From: Pandoraea iniqua | Lineage (GTDB): Bacteria > Pseudomonadota > Gammaproteobacteria > Burkholderiales > Burkholderiaceae | Direction: 5' to 3' | NCBI RefSeq assembly: GCF_902459685.1 | Contig: NZ_CABPSF010000001.1 | Coordinates: 1,054,001 to 1,118,000 of the forward strand | Length of the DNA: 64,000 nt | Part shown: in pieces, positions 9,464 through 19,046 of the stretch | Position numbering within the stretch: position 1 is the first letter of the stretch | Layout: every line of letters begins with the position of its first letter | Translations under genes and position numbers: made by a program | The notes under the pieces: model-generated | Databases searched by the model: none | Seen by the model: only the letters and a program-made list of their open reading frames with translations | What the model was told of the DNA's origin: nothing

Positions 9464-10138
9464 TCACGCTTCGCTTTCGCAGCGATAGCCCACACCGTGC
9501 ACGGTATGAATGAGTCGTGTGGCAAACGGATCGTCGATCTTCTGGCGAAGGCGGCGCACGGCCACGTCGACCACATTGGTATCGCTGTCGAAATTCATGT
9601 CCCACACGCGCGACGCGATCAGGGTGCGAGACAGCACTTCGCCCTGATGCTCCGCGAAGAACCGCATCAACGCGAATTCCTTGGGGGTGAGGGTGATGCG
9701 TGTGCCGCCGCGTTCGACACGGCGGCGAGAGACGTCGATGCGCAGGTCGCCGACGACAAGTGCATCGTCACTGGCCTGCGGTTGCCCGCGCCGCAGGATG
9801 ATGCGGATGCGGGCGAGCAATTCGGCGAACGAGAAGGGCTTGACGAGGTAATCGTCGGCACCGAGATCCAGCCCTTTGAGACGGTCTTCGAGCGTGCCGC
9901 GCGCACTCAGGAACAGCACCGGCGTGCGTGAGCGCTCGCCGAGTTTGCGCATGACGGTCCAGCCGTCCATCGCAGGCATCATCACGTCGAGCAGAATCAG
10001 GTCGTAGGCAGTCTCGGTGGCGAGATGCAGGCCATCGATGCCGTCGGTCGCAACATCCACGACGTAGCCCGCTTCGGTCAGCCCGTTACGCAGGTAGTCA
10101 CCCGTCTTGGCTTCGTCTTCGATGACAAGAATTCGCAT
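9464..10138 (-). CDS. OmpR/PhoB-type response regulator (CusR/IrlR-like)
   Basis: Response regulator of 224 residues, partner of the kinase just downstream. The receiver domain has the acidic pocket IEDE (E7-E9), phospho-acceptor D51 in [11 protein letters not shown] and the conserved Lys K100 in DDYLVKPF. A winged-helix OmpR-type DNA-binding domain follows (about 127-222), ending in the typical [12 protein letters not shown]. Sequence style is that of heavy-metal regulators CusR/CopR/IrlR. No efflux or metal-resistance genes flank the pair, so the regulon must lie elsewhere or include the nearby secreted hydrolase (speculative). Confidence 0.88.
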   Translation of the reverse strand: MRILVIEDEAKTGDYLRNGLTEAGYVVDVATDGIDGLHLATETAYDLILLDVMMPAMDGWTVMRKLGERSRTPVLFLSARGTLEDRLKGLDLGADDYLVKPFSFAELLARIRIILRRGQPQASDDALVVGDLRIDVSRRRVERGGTRITLTPKEFALMRFFAEHQGEVLSRTLIASRVWDMNFDSDTNVVDVAVRRLRQKIDDPFATRLIHTVHGVGYRCESEA

Positions 10139-10259
10139 GATGTCGCGGCGTAAGTAGTGGCGTGGAGGCGCGCGGTGATGTCAGCGCGCCGCTGGCCACA
10201 GCATAGCCGTTTTGGCGAGGTGTGGCCTGCGGCGCTCAGGCGTGCAGCAGTGTGAAAGC

Positions 10260-11051
10260 TCACTCCCCGGCGTGTTCTGCGGCCTGTTCGATGAGCGCGG
10301 CGACTTCCTTCGGGTGCGACTCGTAGACCGAATGGCTGGCGCCGTCGATTTCTACCGTGTGCGCATGCGCGCGGGCGGCATACATCCGTTCCAGATCCGG
10401 ATTGATGATGCGATCGGCCTTGGCGACCATGTACCAGCTCGGCTTGGTCTTCCACGCCGGGTCGGGAATGTTCGCGGTGAAAACGGACGCCGACGTCGGC
10501 ATCTGCGCATGGGCTTCGAATTCGGCCTGCGCGCGCGGCAGGTCGGCGGCGAAGTCCGCCGGATAGTCTGCCGGGTTCAGGTACAGGAAGTTGCCGGCCG
10601 TCTTGACGACCGCTTTGGTGGCATTCGGATACTTCTTGCCGTTGCTGGCTTCGGTCTCGCCGGTATCGAGGGCGTGCGCTGCGATGTAGACCAGCGCCTT
10701 GACGTGGGCGTCGTTGCCCGCTTCGGTGATGATCGCGCCGCCGTAGCTGTGGCCCACGAGCACGGCCGGGCCGTCGAGGGTGTCGAGTACGCGCTTGGTG
10801 GCGGTCACGTCTTCTGCAAACGAGGTGAGCGGCTCTTGCACCAGCGTGACGTGGTAACCGTCTTTGACGAGGATGTCGTAGACGGGACGCCAGCCTGCGC
10901 CGCCGACGAACGCGCCGTGCACCAGCACGATGTTCTTGATGGCGGAAGCGGTGGAAGCGGCGGGGGCAGCGAAGGCAGGGACGGCGGCGCCGGCAAGCAG
11001 GGCAAGGGCGGCAGCAGACTGGGCAACGAGAGAACGGACGGCGTACGGCAT
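10260..11051 (-). CDS. Secreted alpha/beta-hydrolase
   Basis: Serine hydrolase of 263 residues with a Sec signal peptide (to about residue 28, AVPAFA). The core has IVLVHGAFVGGAGW (oxyanion region), nucleophile elbow GHSYGG with S102, Asp candidate D213 in KADRIINPDLE, and His candidate H240 in GASHSVYES. This is the EstC/salicylate-esterase-like branch. The natural ester is unknown. ATG 11051 has AGGAG 8 bases before it. It sits alone on the minus strand, upstream of the response regulator with a 121-base gap. Confidence 0.82.
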   Translation of the reverse strand: MPYAVRSLVAQSAAALALLAGAAVPAFAAPAASTASAIKNIVLVHGAFVGGAGWRPVYDILVKDGYHVTLVQEPLTSFAEDVTATKRVLDTLDGPAVLVGHSYGGAIITEAGNDAHVKALVYIAAHALDTGETEASNGKKYPNATKAVVKTAGNFLYLNPADYPADFAADLPRAQAEFEAHAQMPTSASVFTANIPDPAWKTKPSWYMVAKADRIINPDLERMYAARAHAHTVEIDGASHSVYESHPKEVAALIEQAAEHAGE

Positions 11052-11198
11052 GGGGTTGGCTCCTGAAGAGTGGCATGGGCTCGATCGGATGTTCGATCAC
11101 GCGATGCCAGTCTAGGGAGCCGCCTCCCACACCGGGCTTGCACAGGGATTACAAAGAAATGACAGCCGCCGGCCTGTTGCGGCACTACGCGCTAGGTG

Positions 11199-11672
11199 TC
11201 AGGCGTGGGTGTTCACGCCGAACGTCTCGCCCTGATGCTTGAGCAGCAGGTCGAGCGCGACCTGCAAGCGCTTGGCATTCTCGGGTTCGTTGCGCGACAG
11301 GGCGGCGGCAATCCCCTGACGGGCCCGGTTGGTGAAGTCGATCTGCTCGGTATCGCTGCCGGCCGGGACTTCGATACCCGTGTCGACGGAAATCTTCATC
11401 GTCATGGCCATCAGCGGCGAGCTGTCATCGAGCGACATCTGCCCGCTTTGAATCTGCGTGTTGACCCAGTCGCGCATCTGTTGCCGGGTCATGCTCGTGA
11501 AGTCGGTCGGCTTGGACTCGGCCGTCTTCTGCGACGGCGCGCTGCTGATGTGCGTCGGCGATTGCGTCGTGGCAGCGAGTGCCGCGGCAAAGGAGGCGTC
11601 GGTGCGCTTGGCGGCCGCGGGAGATTGCGTGCCGTTGGCGCCCAGATAACTCAGGCCACTGTCGATTCTCAT
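11199..11672 (-). CDS. Hypothetical protein, 157 residues
   Basis: I do not recognise the family. The first ~60 residues are Ala/Ser/Thr-rich and look disordered. The rest appears helical, with a TRQQMRDWVNTQIQSGQMSL stretch followed by hydrophobic and charged segments. There is no signal peptide or membrane helix. ATG 11672 is chosen because AAAGGA lies 6-7 bases upstream; an in-frame start 18 bases earlier lacks this. It sits between the hydrolase and the glutathione S-transferase on the same strand, with gaps of about 145 bases on both sides. Codon use is like its neighbours, so it is probably a real gene. Confidence 0.65.
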   Translation of the reverse strand: MRIDSGLSYLGANGTQSPAAAKRTDASFAAALAATTQSPTHISSAPSQKTAESKPTDFTSMTRQQMRDWVNTQIQSGQMSLDDSSPLMAMTMKISVDTGIEVPAGSDTEQIDFTNRARQGIAAALSRNEPENAKRLQVALDLLLKHQGETFGVNTHA

Positions 11673-11817
11673 GGTCGTTCCTTTCAGCAATCCTAATGAT
11701 CCGGTGCAGAACTACGATGGTTCTGTCTGCTGAAACGAAATCTACAACAAGTGGCGCGTCTGTGCCAGTTTCCCGGCCCCTCAAAGTTCATAGCCTCGCG
11801 CACCCTTTCATTGCCTT

Positions 11818-12447
11818 TCAAGGCGTGCCGTTGCGGCCATAAAGGCGGAAGCCCTCCCGCTGCGAAAGCCGGTCGTAGTACGCCGTCACGGCGTCGAGCG
11901 GCGGGTGCTCGACGGGCGTGCTGAACCAGCGGTGCACCGACAAGCCGATGGGGACGTCTGCGAGTGTGAACGTCTCGCCACACACGAAGGCTTGGGTGGC
12001 TTGCAGTTGCTGGTCGAGCACGGTCATGAGCTCGCACCAGCGCTGCACACTCGTGCCCAGCGTCGCGGGGTTGTCGTAGCCCGGCGCGCGGCGCACCAGC
12101 GACATGAACGGATAGCGCCATGCGGGGTTCAGATCGGCCGCCTGCCAGTCGATCCACTGATCGACGCGAGCGCGCTGACGCGGTGCCGACGGGTACAGCG
12201 CGCTGCTGCCGCGTGTGGCCGCCAGATAGCGCAGGATGCTGTTCGACTCCCACATTACGAAGCCGCTGTCGTCGATCACCGGCACCATCCGGTTCGGGTT
12301 CAAGGCGATGAAACCCGGGTCGGCGAGCGGCAGCGTACCCGTCGCATCGCCCCAAGGTTCGTTGACGAACGGGACGTCGAGTTCATGGCAGAGCCAATGT
12401 ACCTTGCGCACGTTGATGGACCCCGGCCGGCCGAGTACGCGAATCAT
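11818..12447 (-). CDS. Glutathione S-transferase family protein
   Basis: Cytosolic GST of ~209 residues. The thioredoxin-like N-terminal half has IRVLGRPGSINVRKVHWLC (the S/N catalytic region), a cis-Pro in NRMVPVIDDSG, and the glutathione-binding WESNSILRYLA. The C-terminal helical domain carries ETFTLADVPIG, the conserved N-capping/Asp motif. Substrate unknown. The frame begins with GTG at 12456, but ATG 12447 is favoured because AAGG lies 8 bases upstream and the family starts at this point. Confidence 0.85.
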   Translation of the reverse strand: MIRVLGRPGSINVRKVHWLCHELDVPFVNEPWGDATGTLPLADPGFIALNPNRMVPVIDDSGFVMWESNSILRYLAATRGSSALYPSAPRQRARVDQWIDWQAADLNPAWRYPFMSLVRRAPGYDNPATLGTSVQRWCELMTVLDQQLQATQAFVCGETFTLADVPIGLSVHRWFSTPVEHPPLDAVTAYYDRLSQREGFRLYGRNGTP

Positions 12448-12552
12448 AAGCAGCACCTTGGAAGGGTGACAGGTGCGTCGATTCTAGCGGCGTTCCGTTG
12501 TCGCGCGACAGGTACAGTTGCCCCGCCCTATGACCGGAACAGTCGGCCCGCG

Positions 12553-13335
12553 CTATGCCTCGTTCGCCTCGATTTGCTCGATGGTCACCGCCCCAGTACA
12601 CGTTACCGTGCCGCTGATGCGCATCGCAGGGTCCAGCCAGTCGGTCATCGACCAGTGGCCGTGCGCGACGCGCCGTTGCCACGCGCGCAGCGGGGCTTCG
12701 CTCATCGGCAGACCGGAAAGGTCGACGCTGCTCAGACCGGAGAGCGTCGTGACGCCCACTTTCACCAGACTTTCTTTGCGTGTCCACAACCGCAGCCACG
12801 CCAAGGCACGGGGTGACGGCGCATGGTGCGTGAGCGCCACGCTCGCGAAGGCGGCGAGGCGGTCGCGTTCGCTGCCGGTGATGCCCATGTCTTCCGACAG
12901 ATCGCCAAGATCCAGATCGACCGACAAGGCCTGATCCCAGTGTTCGACATCGATGCCGACCGGCTCGATGGCACACGCGGCGGCGACGGCACCTCGCGTA
13001 TGACTCAGGCTGATGTGCAATCCGGGATGCGCCGGCAGGTGTGGCCGCCCATGTGCACCGCCGCATTGTTCGCAGCGTTGCACCAGTGCGTAGGTGCGCG
13101 CCAGATCGCCCGCCGCACTGGTGACCCCTGTCACGCGGGCGGCAGCGACGCGCGCAAGAATGTGCGCCGCAACATAATCCTGCCGATCGGCCGGTCGGGA
13201 AAAGGCGCGCGCGCGACATTGTTCGTCGGCGGTCAGATGCGTCAGCCAGCCCGAGAAGCGGGCCATGATGCTGCGCGTTTCGCCATACAGGGCGAGCCCC
13301 GTGCTCGCCTGACTTGCCGTATTGATTTCGGTCAT
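12553..13335 (-). CDS. 4'-phosphopantetheinyl transferase (Sfp type)
   Basis: Enzyme of 260 residues that moves phosphopantetheine from CoA to the serine of carrier domains. Seen: a basic AFSRPADRQDYVAAH block, LHISLSHTRGAVAAACA (CoA-binding), the Mg-binding VGIDVE (D129, E131) and WTRKESLVKV (E188, K192), the hallmark set of Sfp/EntD-type transferases. A CxxC pair (C88, C91) precedes the core. No carrier-protein gene is adjacent, but the NRPS at 19-22.6 kb holds a carrier domain that needs this modification, making it the obvious local client (inference). Start ATG 13335; a weak GGTGA is 10 bases upstream. Confidence 0.88.
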   Translation of the reverse strand: MTEINTASQASTGLALYGETRSIMARFSGWLTHLTADEQCRARAFSRPADRQDYVAAHILARVAAARVTGVTSAAGDLARTYALVQRCEQCGGAHGRPHLPAHPGLHISLSHTRGAVAAACAIEPVGIDVEHWDQALSVDLDLGDLSEDMGITGSERDRLAAFASVALTHHAPSPRALAWLRLWTRKESLVKVGVTTLSGLSSVDLSGLPMSEAPLRAWQRRVAHGHWSMTDWLDPAMRISGTVTCTGAVTIEQIEANEA

Positions 13336-14761
<1,426 letters not shown>

Positions 14762-14912
14762 CGCTGCGCGGGCGCATTCACTCGGGAAGAAAGGGAGCAG
14801 GCGGGCCGTCACCCGTCTGCTGCACTGCGAAAGGCGTCTGGAGCATTACGTCCAAACATCGCATGTGCCACTCGACATGTCAGAGACGGACCGTAGGGTG
14901 AAGGGCGCAGCA

Positions 14913-15995
14913 TCAGCGATGCGAGCCGAGCAGGGCGTCGCTGCCCATGTCGCGAACGTGGGGGATGTGCAGTTCGCGAAGCTTCCGGTAGAGCGACGTG
15001 CGGCAGATGCCGAGTTCTCGCGAGGCGGCTGAAATATTCCATCGACGCTCGGAGAGCACGCGAATGATGATCTCGCGTTCGCCGTTGGCGATGGGCGACA
15101 GCGACGCCAGCGGTGTGGGTTGAATGAGACCCGGCAGCGCGGCGGCCACCGGGGCGTTGCCGGCGGCCTGACGGCTGGCGCTTTGCAGCAGATTGGCCGG
15201 CAGGTCGCGCACGCGGATGGTGTCGTCGCTCTTGACTGCACAGGCATATTGCACTGCGGTGCGCATCTGGCGCAGGTTGCCCGGCCAAGAATACGACAGC
15301 AGCAACTCGCGCGCCTCGCGATCGAGCGAATCGAGATTGGCGGTGCCGCGCGATTCGGTGGCAATCATTGCGCCGAGCAGCCAGTCGCGATCATGCCGGA
15401 CGCGTAGCGGGGGAAGATGCACGATGCCGACCGCAATGCGGTAGTAAAGATCTTCACGAAATAGCCCGGCCTGTACGCGCGACTCGAGATTCTGGTGCGT
15501 TGCGCAAACGAGTTGCAGGTCGACGGCGATGGGTCTGGCCGAACCGATGGGCGTGACTTCGCGCTCGGAGAGCACCCGCAGCAATCGCGTTTGCTGCGCT
15601 GCGGGCATATCGCCGATTTCGTCGAGAAACAGCGTGCCGCCATCGGCCTGCACGACTTTGCCTTTCATGCCGGAATTCAAGGCGCCGGAGAAGGCGCCGC
15701 GCTGATAACCGAAGAGTTCGCTTTCGATGAGGTTCTCGGGAATGGAGCCGCAGTTTACCGACACCATGGCGGCGTGGCGGCGCAGGCTGTAGTCGTGCAG
15801 TGCACGGGCGAGATATTCCTTGCCGGTGCCGGTTTCACCGAGCACCAGAATCGGCAGTTGACGATCGATGAGAAGGCGGGCACGGGCCAACGTGGCCAGC
15901 ATGGTCGGGTCGGCACCACAAAGCTGATCGAGCGACGGACGTGGTGAAGACTGAAAGTGTGCGTTTGAACTGTCCAGCGGATCGTGGGCGGTCAT
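14913..15995 (-). CDS. Sigma-54-dependent transcriptional activator lacking a sensor domain
   Basis: AAA+ enhancer-binding protein of ~360 residues. Walker A GETGTGKE (53-60), the sigma-54 contact loop as GAFSGA (100-105; consensus GAFTGA), Walker B GGTLFLDEIGD (120-129), and a C-terminal Fis-type helix-turn-helix with ISAASRELGICRTSLYRKL. Only about 25 residues precede the AAA+ core, so there is no GAF, PAS or receiver domain; control must come from a partner or expression level. The C-terminus resembles AcoR-type activators. ATG 15995 has GAGAG 5 bases upstream; ATG 16007 and longer starts are possible. Divergent from a LysR gene. Confidence 0.85.
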   Translation of the reverse strand: MTAHDPLDSSNAHFQSSPRPSLDQLCGADPTMLATLARARLLIDRQLPILVLGETGTGKEYLARALHDYSLRRHAAMVSVNCGSIPENLIESELFGYQRGAFSGALNSGMKGKVVQADGGTLFLDEIGDMPAAQQTRLLRVLSEREVTPIGSARPIAVDLQLVCATHQNLESRVQAGLFREDLYYRIAVGIVHLPPLRVRHDRDWLLGAMIATESRGTANLDSLDREARELLLSYSWPGNLRQMRTAVQYACAVKSDDTIRVRDLPANLLQSASRQAAGNAPVAAALPGLIQPTPLASLSPIANGEREIIIRVLSERRWNISAASRELGICRTSLYRKLRELHIPHVRDMGSDALLGSHR

Positions 15996-16028
15996 AGCGT
16001 CTCTCATTAACTTTATAGGAAGTGGCAT

Positions 16029-16047
16029 GTGCCGCGTTTGGCGGCAC
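16029..16047. promoter_or_regulatory. Perfect 7-5-7 inverted repeat, candidate operator
   Basis: GTGCCGC and GCGGCAC flank GTTTG, 33 bases upstream of the sigma-54 activator start, inside its divergent gap with the LysR gene. No U-run follows, so an operator is more likely than a terminator. Confidence 0.45.
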
Positions 16048-16200
16048 CGCATCGCAAAATGGCGACTGCCGTGGGGGGTGCTCCATAAAGCAAGAGCAAG
16101 CATAGTTCGATTCGCCGGAGGCCTCCAATACCATATGATGTGATGACTGATACCGGTTCGCTATGAATAGAAACCGATGTTCTTTTTAGGGGCAGGCTCC

Positions 16201-17115
16201 ATGGAACTGAGGCAACTCCGCTATTTCGTAGTACTGGCTGAAACGCTGCATTTCGGTCGTGCAGCGAGTCTTTTGCATATCTCGCAACCCCCGCTTTCCC
16301 GACAGATCGCCATGCTCGAAGAAGAGCTCGGCGTGGTGTTGTTCCAGCGGACGCAGCGCAGCGTACAACTCACCGCCGCCGGTCAACGCTTTTACGGCGA
16401 CGCGCGCTCGGTGCTCGCCACACTCGATCGCGCGCGCTCGCATGCGCGCGCTGCTGAACTCGGTGACGCCGGCACGCTATCGGCCGGCTTCATGTTTGCG
16501 GTCGCGTGTAGCGTCTTGCCGATCCTCACGCGCGCCTATGCGGCGGCCTTCCCGCGCATTGAAGTCAAGCTCAGAGAGACGATTCCGACCACGCTGGCGG
16601 AAGATCTGCGCAGCGGCAAGCTCGACGTGGGCATCATGTATTCGTCGGATGCGACCGACGAGCTGTGCACGGAAACCATCTTTCGCGAGCCGCTGGTGGC
16701 CGCGTTGCCGGCGGGGCATCGACTGGAGTCTCGCTCGGCCATCTCCGTTGCTGAATTGAAGGACGATTCGTTCATCATCTCGCCGCGCGAGGCGTCGCCG
16801 TATATCTACAACACCATCACCGAACACTGCCGGCAGGCCGGTTTCATGCCGCAGGTGCGACTGGAGACGAACTTTCAGCAGACCATCGTCAATCTGGTTG
16901 GGCAACGGCTCGGGGTGGCGCTCGTGCACAACTCGATGCGCAGCACGCATGCGGACAATGTGAAGTTCGTTCCGTTACTGCGTGCGCCGTTTATCGACGT
17001 TGCGCTGGTGTGGAGCGCTGCCACGACCAACCCGTGCGTCGCGCGATTCCGGCAAATCGCGCAACACTTGGGGTTGACCGAGCAAACGGATGCCGCGCTT
17101 CAGGCGTGCGCATGA
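16201..17115 (+). CDS. LysR-family transcriptional regulator (BenM/CatM-like)
   Basis: 304-residue regulator. Winged HTH at residues 1-60 (ELRQLRYFVVLAETLHFGRAA, then ISQPPLSRQIAMLEEELG), followed by a two-lobe effector-binding domain (about 90-295). The N-terminus closely resembles the BenM/CatM/HcaR group, which often senses aromatic or acidic metabolites. The effector is unknown. ATG 16201 has AGGGGCAGG shortly upstream; a longer frame starting at 16177 is less likely. The divergent neighbour is the sensor-less sigma-54 activator, a natural first guess as target. Confidence 0.85.
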   Translation: MELRQLRYFVVLAETLHFGRAASLLHISQPPLSRQIAMLEEELGVVLFQRTQRSVQLTAAGQRFYGDARSVLATLDRARSHARAAELGDAGTLSAGFMFAVACSVLPILTRAYAAAFPRIEVKLRETIPTTLAEDLRSGKLDVGIMYSSDATDELCTETIFREPLVAALPAGHRLESRSAISVAELKDDSFIISPREASPYIYNTITEHCRQAGFMPQVRLETNFQQTIVNLVGQRLGVALVHNSMRSTHADNVKFVPLLRAPFIDVALVWSAATTNPCVARFRQIAQHLGLTEQTDAALQACA

Positions 17116-17184
17116 CGCGGCGCCCGGGCCATAACGGCCCGTGCGTCGTGACGAGGATGAAGAGAATGACGGTGAGGGTGGGGA

Positions 17185-18411
17185 TCAGGGCACGGCGACG
17201 CAGACCGCCGTTTCTCGCAGGCGTGCCTTAATGGCATCGGCCAGACGCGCAATACCGGTTTCGATCTCCGTAGGCGTCGCAGTCGCGAACGTCAGCCGCA
17301 ACGTATTCGCTTGCGGTGAGATGGCGTGAAACGACGCCCCGGGGATGAACGCGACGCCAAGTTTGAGGGCGTCTTCGAACAGGTGCGCGCTGTCGATTTG
17401 TTCGGGGAGCGTGACCCAAAGGAACATGCCACCGGCGGGACGCGTCCACGCAACACCGTCGGGCATGTACTGCGCGAGGCATTTGAGCATCAGCGCGCAT
17501 TGCGCGCGGTAGCGCAGGCGAATGGCCGTGAGGTGCGTGTCGTAGTCGCCGTCGGTCAGCAGCGCATGGGCAAGCCGTTGCGTGAGGCCGGTGGTGTGCA
17601 GGTCGCTCGCCTGTTTGGCCTGCAACAGCTTGACCATCAGTTCCTCAGGCGCGACGAGATAACCGACGCGCAATCCCGGCGCAATCACTTTCGAGAACGA
17701 GCCAAGGTGAACGACGCTCTCCGGCGCCATCGAGAGCAGCGACGGCGGGGTGTGGCCGCTGTACACGAGTTCGCCATAGGGATCGTCTTCGACCAGCAGC
17801 AACCCCGTGTCGTGGGCGCGCGCGACGAGCGCAATGCGTCGCTCAAGAGACAGCGTGCGCCCGGTCGGGTTTTGAAAATTGGGCTGCGTGTAGAGCAGGC
17901 GGGCGGAGCGCATCGAGGCATCGCTGAGCCGGTCGGGCAACAGGCCTGCGGCATCGGTCGGCACCTCTTCGAAGGCCGGTTCGTACTGCGCGAGCGCTTG
18001 TACGGCGCCGAGGTACGTCGGCGTTTCGACCAGCACGCGGCTGCCCGGGTCGATGAGCACGCGGGCTACGAGATCGAGCGCTTGCTGGGAGCCGGTGGTG
18101 ACGAGAATCTGCGATGCGTTGATGCGTGTGCCACCCGTCGACAGACGCTCGGCGATGGCTTCGCGCAACGGCGTGTAGCCTTCCGATGGGCCGTATTGCA
18201 GTGCCCCGGTCGCGTCGTGGCGCAGGATGTCGTCGGCCGCAGCGCGCAGGCGTTCGACCGGCAAGGCATAGGGGGAGGGCAAGCCACCGGCGAACGAGAT
18301 GATGTCGGGACGTTCGGCGACCTTGAGCAATTCTCGCAACGACGACGGCTTCATGCGTTGCGCGCGCATCGCAAGTTGCCAGCGCCCGGCGGGCGGGATA
18401 TGTCTGTCCAT
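17185..18411 (-). CDS. PLP-dependent aminotransferase (class I, LysN/2-aminoadipate type)
   Basis: 408-residue class I/II aminotransferase. Seen: FAGGLPSPYALP near the N-terminus, TTGSQQALDLVAR (PLP phosphate site), the QPNFQNPTGRTLS motif with its Asn, EDDPYGELVY with Asp and Tyr, the Schiff-base Lys in GSFSKVIAPGLRVGY, and the carboxylate-binding Arg in NTLRLTFA. This is the 2-aminoadipate/branched-chain-type family without a GntR domain. It starts 89 bases after the SRPBCC gene and shares its strand, so it may be the last gene of the mgo/pvf-like operon. A role in substrate supply or in handling the NRPS aldehyde product is only inference. Confidence 0.85.
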   Translation of the reverse strand: MDRHIPPAGRWQLAMRAQRMKPSSLRELLKVAERPDIISFAGGLPSPYALPVERLRAAADDILRHDATGALQYGPSEGYTPLREAIAERLSTGGTRINASQILVTTGSQQALDLVARVLIDPGSRVLVETPTYLGAVQALAQYEPAFEEVPTDAAGLLPDRLSDASMRSARLLYTQPNFQNPTGRTLSLERRIALVARAHDTGLLLVEDDPYGELVYSGHTPPSLLSMAPESVVHLGSFSKVIAPGLRVGYLVAPEELMVKLLQAKQASDLHTTGLTQRLAHALLTDGDYDTHLTAIRLRYRAQCALMLKCLAQYMPDGVAWTRPAGGMFLWVTLPEQIDSAHLFEDALKLGVAFIPGASFHAISPQANTLRLTFATATPTEIETGIARLADAIKARLRETAVCVAVP

Positions 18412-18500
18412 GAGGCGGTCCGTGACGAAGCAGGTGAGAAATCCTCCGCAGCAAACGCCGCGGAGGATCGAAGGGCAGCCAACGTCTCGCAGCGTCCCGG

Positions 18501-18992
18501 TCAGCCGTTGAACATCGTGCGCAGGTTGTCCATCGCCATTTTCAGGAAGGCAACGGCAAAGGCGTCGAACGCCGGTTGATCTTTCGGGTTGCCGGATTTG
18601 GCTTCGCCGACGATGCGGTAGGTGGCCGTACAGCCGTTGTCACCGCGCGGCACGACTTCCATCGACGCCCACATGTTGCCGATGTCGAACGTGGTGTAGA
18701 TGAGCGTCCAGCTCATCGTCATGCCGGCATCGTCGCGCGTGTTCAGTTGCTCGACGACGAGGTCGCCGCCGGTGAAATGCTTATGGCGCAGCGAGCGCGG
18801 GCCGGTGGCGGTGCCGGTCATCTGGATGTACTCCAGACCGGTGACAAAGCGGTTGTAGCCGTCGAAGCGGCCAACCACGTCCCACACCTTGCGTGCAGGG
18901 GCGTCGAGATCTGCGACGCCGGCATGCACGGTGGTGCTCAGGTTGTGAATCAGCGTGTCGGGTTGCAGCTCGGTGCGGACTTTTTGCAGCAT
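18501..18992 (-). CDS. mgoD: SRPBCC (polyketide cyclase/START-like) protein, MgoD/PvfD-like
   Basis: 163-residue helix-grip protein of the Bet v1/polyketide cyclase superfamily: ADLDAPARKVWDVVGRFDGYNRF near residue 27 is the family's opening motif, and the C-terminal helix runs from about 135. Such folds bind hydrophobic ligands. In Pseudomonas mgo and pvf operons a protein of this kind is the fourth gene, its exact role unsettled. ATG 18992 has AAGGAG 7 bases upstream. It follows the NRPS stop by 54 bases. The assignment rests mainly on gene order and neighbours. Confidence 0.8.
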   Translation of the reverse strand: MLQKVRTELQPDTLIHNLSTTVHAGVADLDAPARKVWDVVGRFDGYNRFVTGLEYIQMTGTATGPRSLRHKHFTGGDLVVEQLNTRDDAGMTMSWTLIYTTFDIGNMWASMEVVPRGDNGCTATYRIVGEAKSGNPKDQPAFDAFAVAFLKMAMDNLRTMFNG

Positions 18993-19046
18993 GATGTGCT
19001 CCTTGAGGTGAGAAGGGACTGCACGAAAATCGTTGAATCCACGGGA

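Noticed and set aside
17125-17141. Hairpin CGGGCC-ATAAC-GGCCCG between the LysR and aminotransferase genes
   Set aside because: Convergent position suits a terminator, but there is no U-run on either side; left uncalled.
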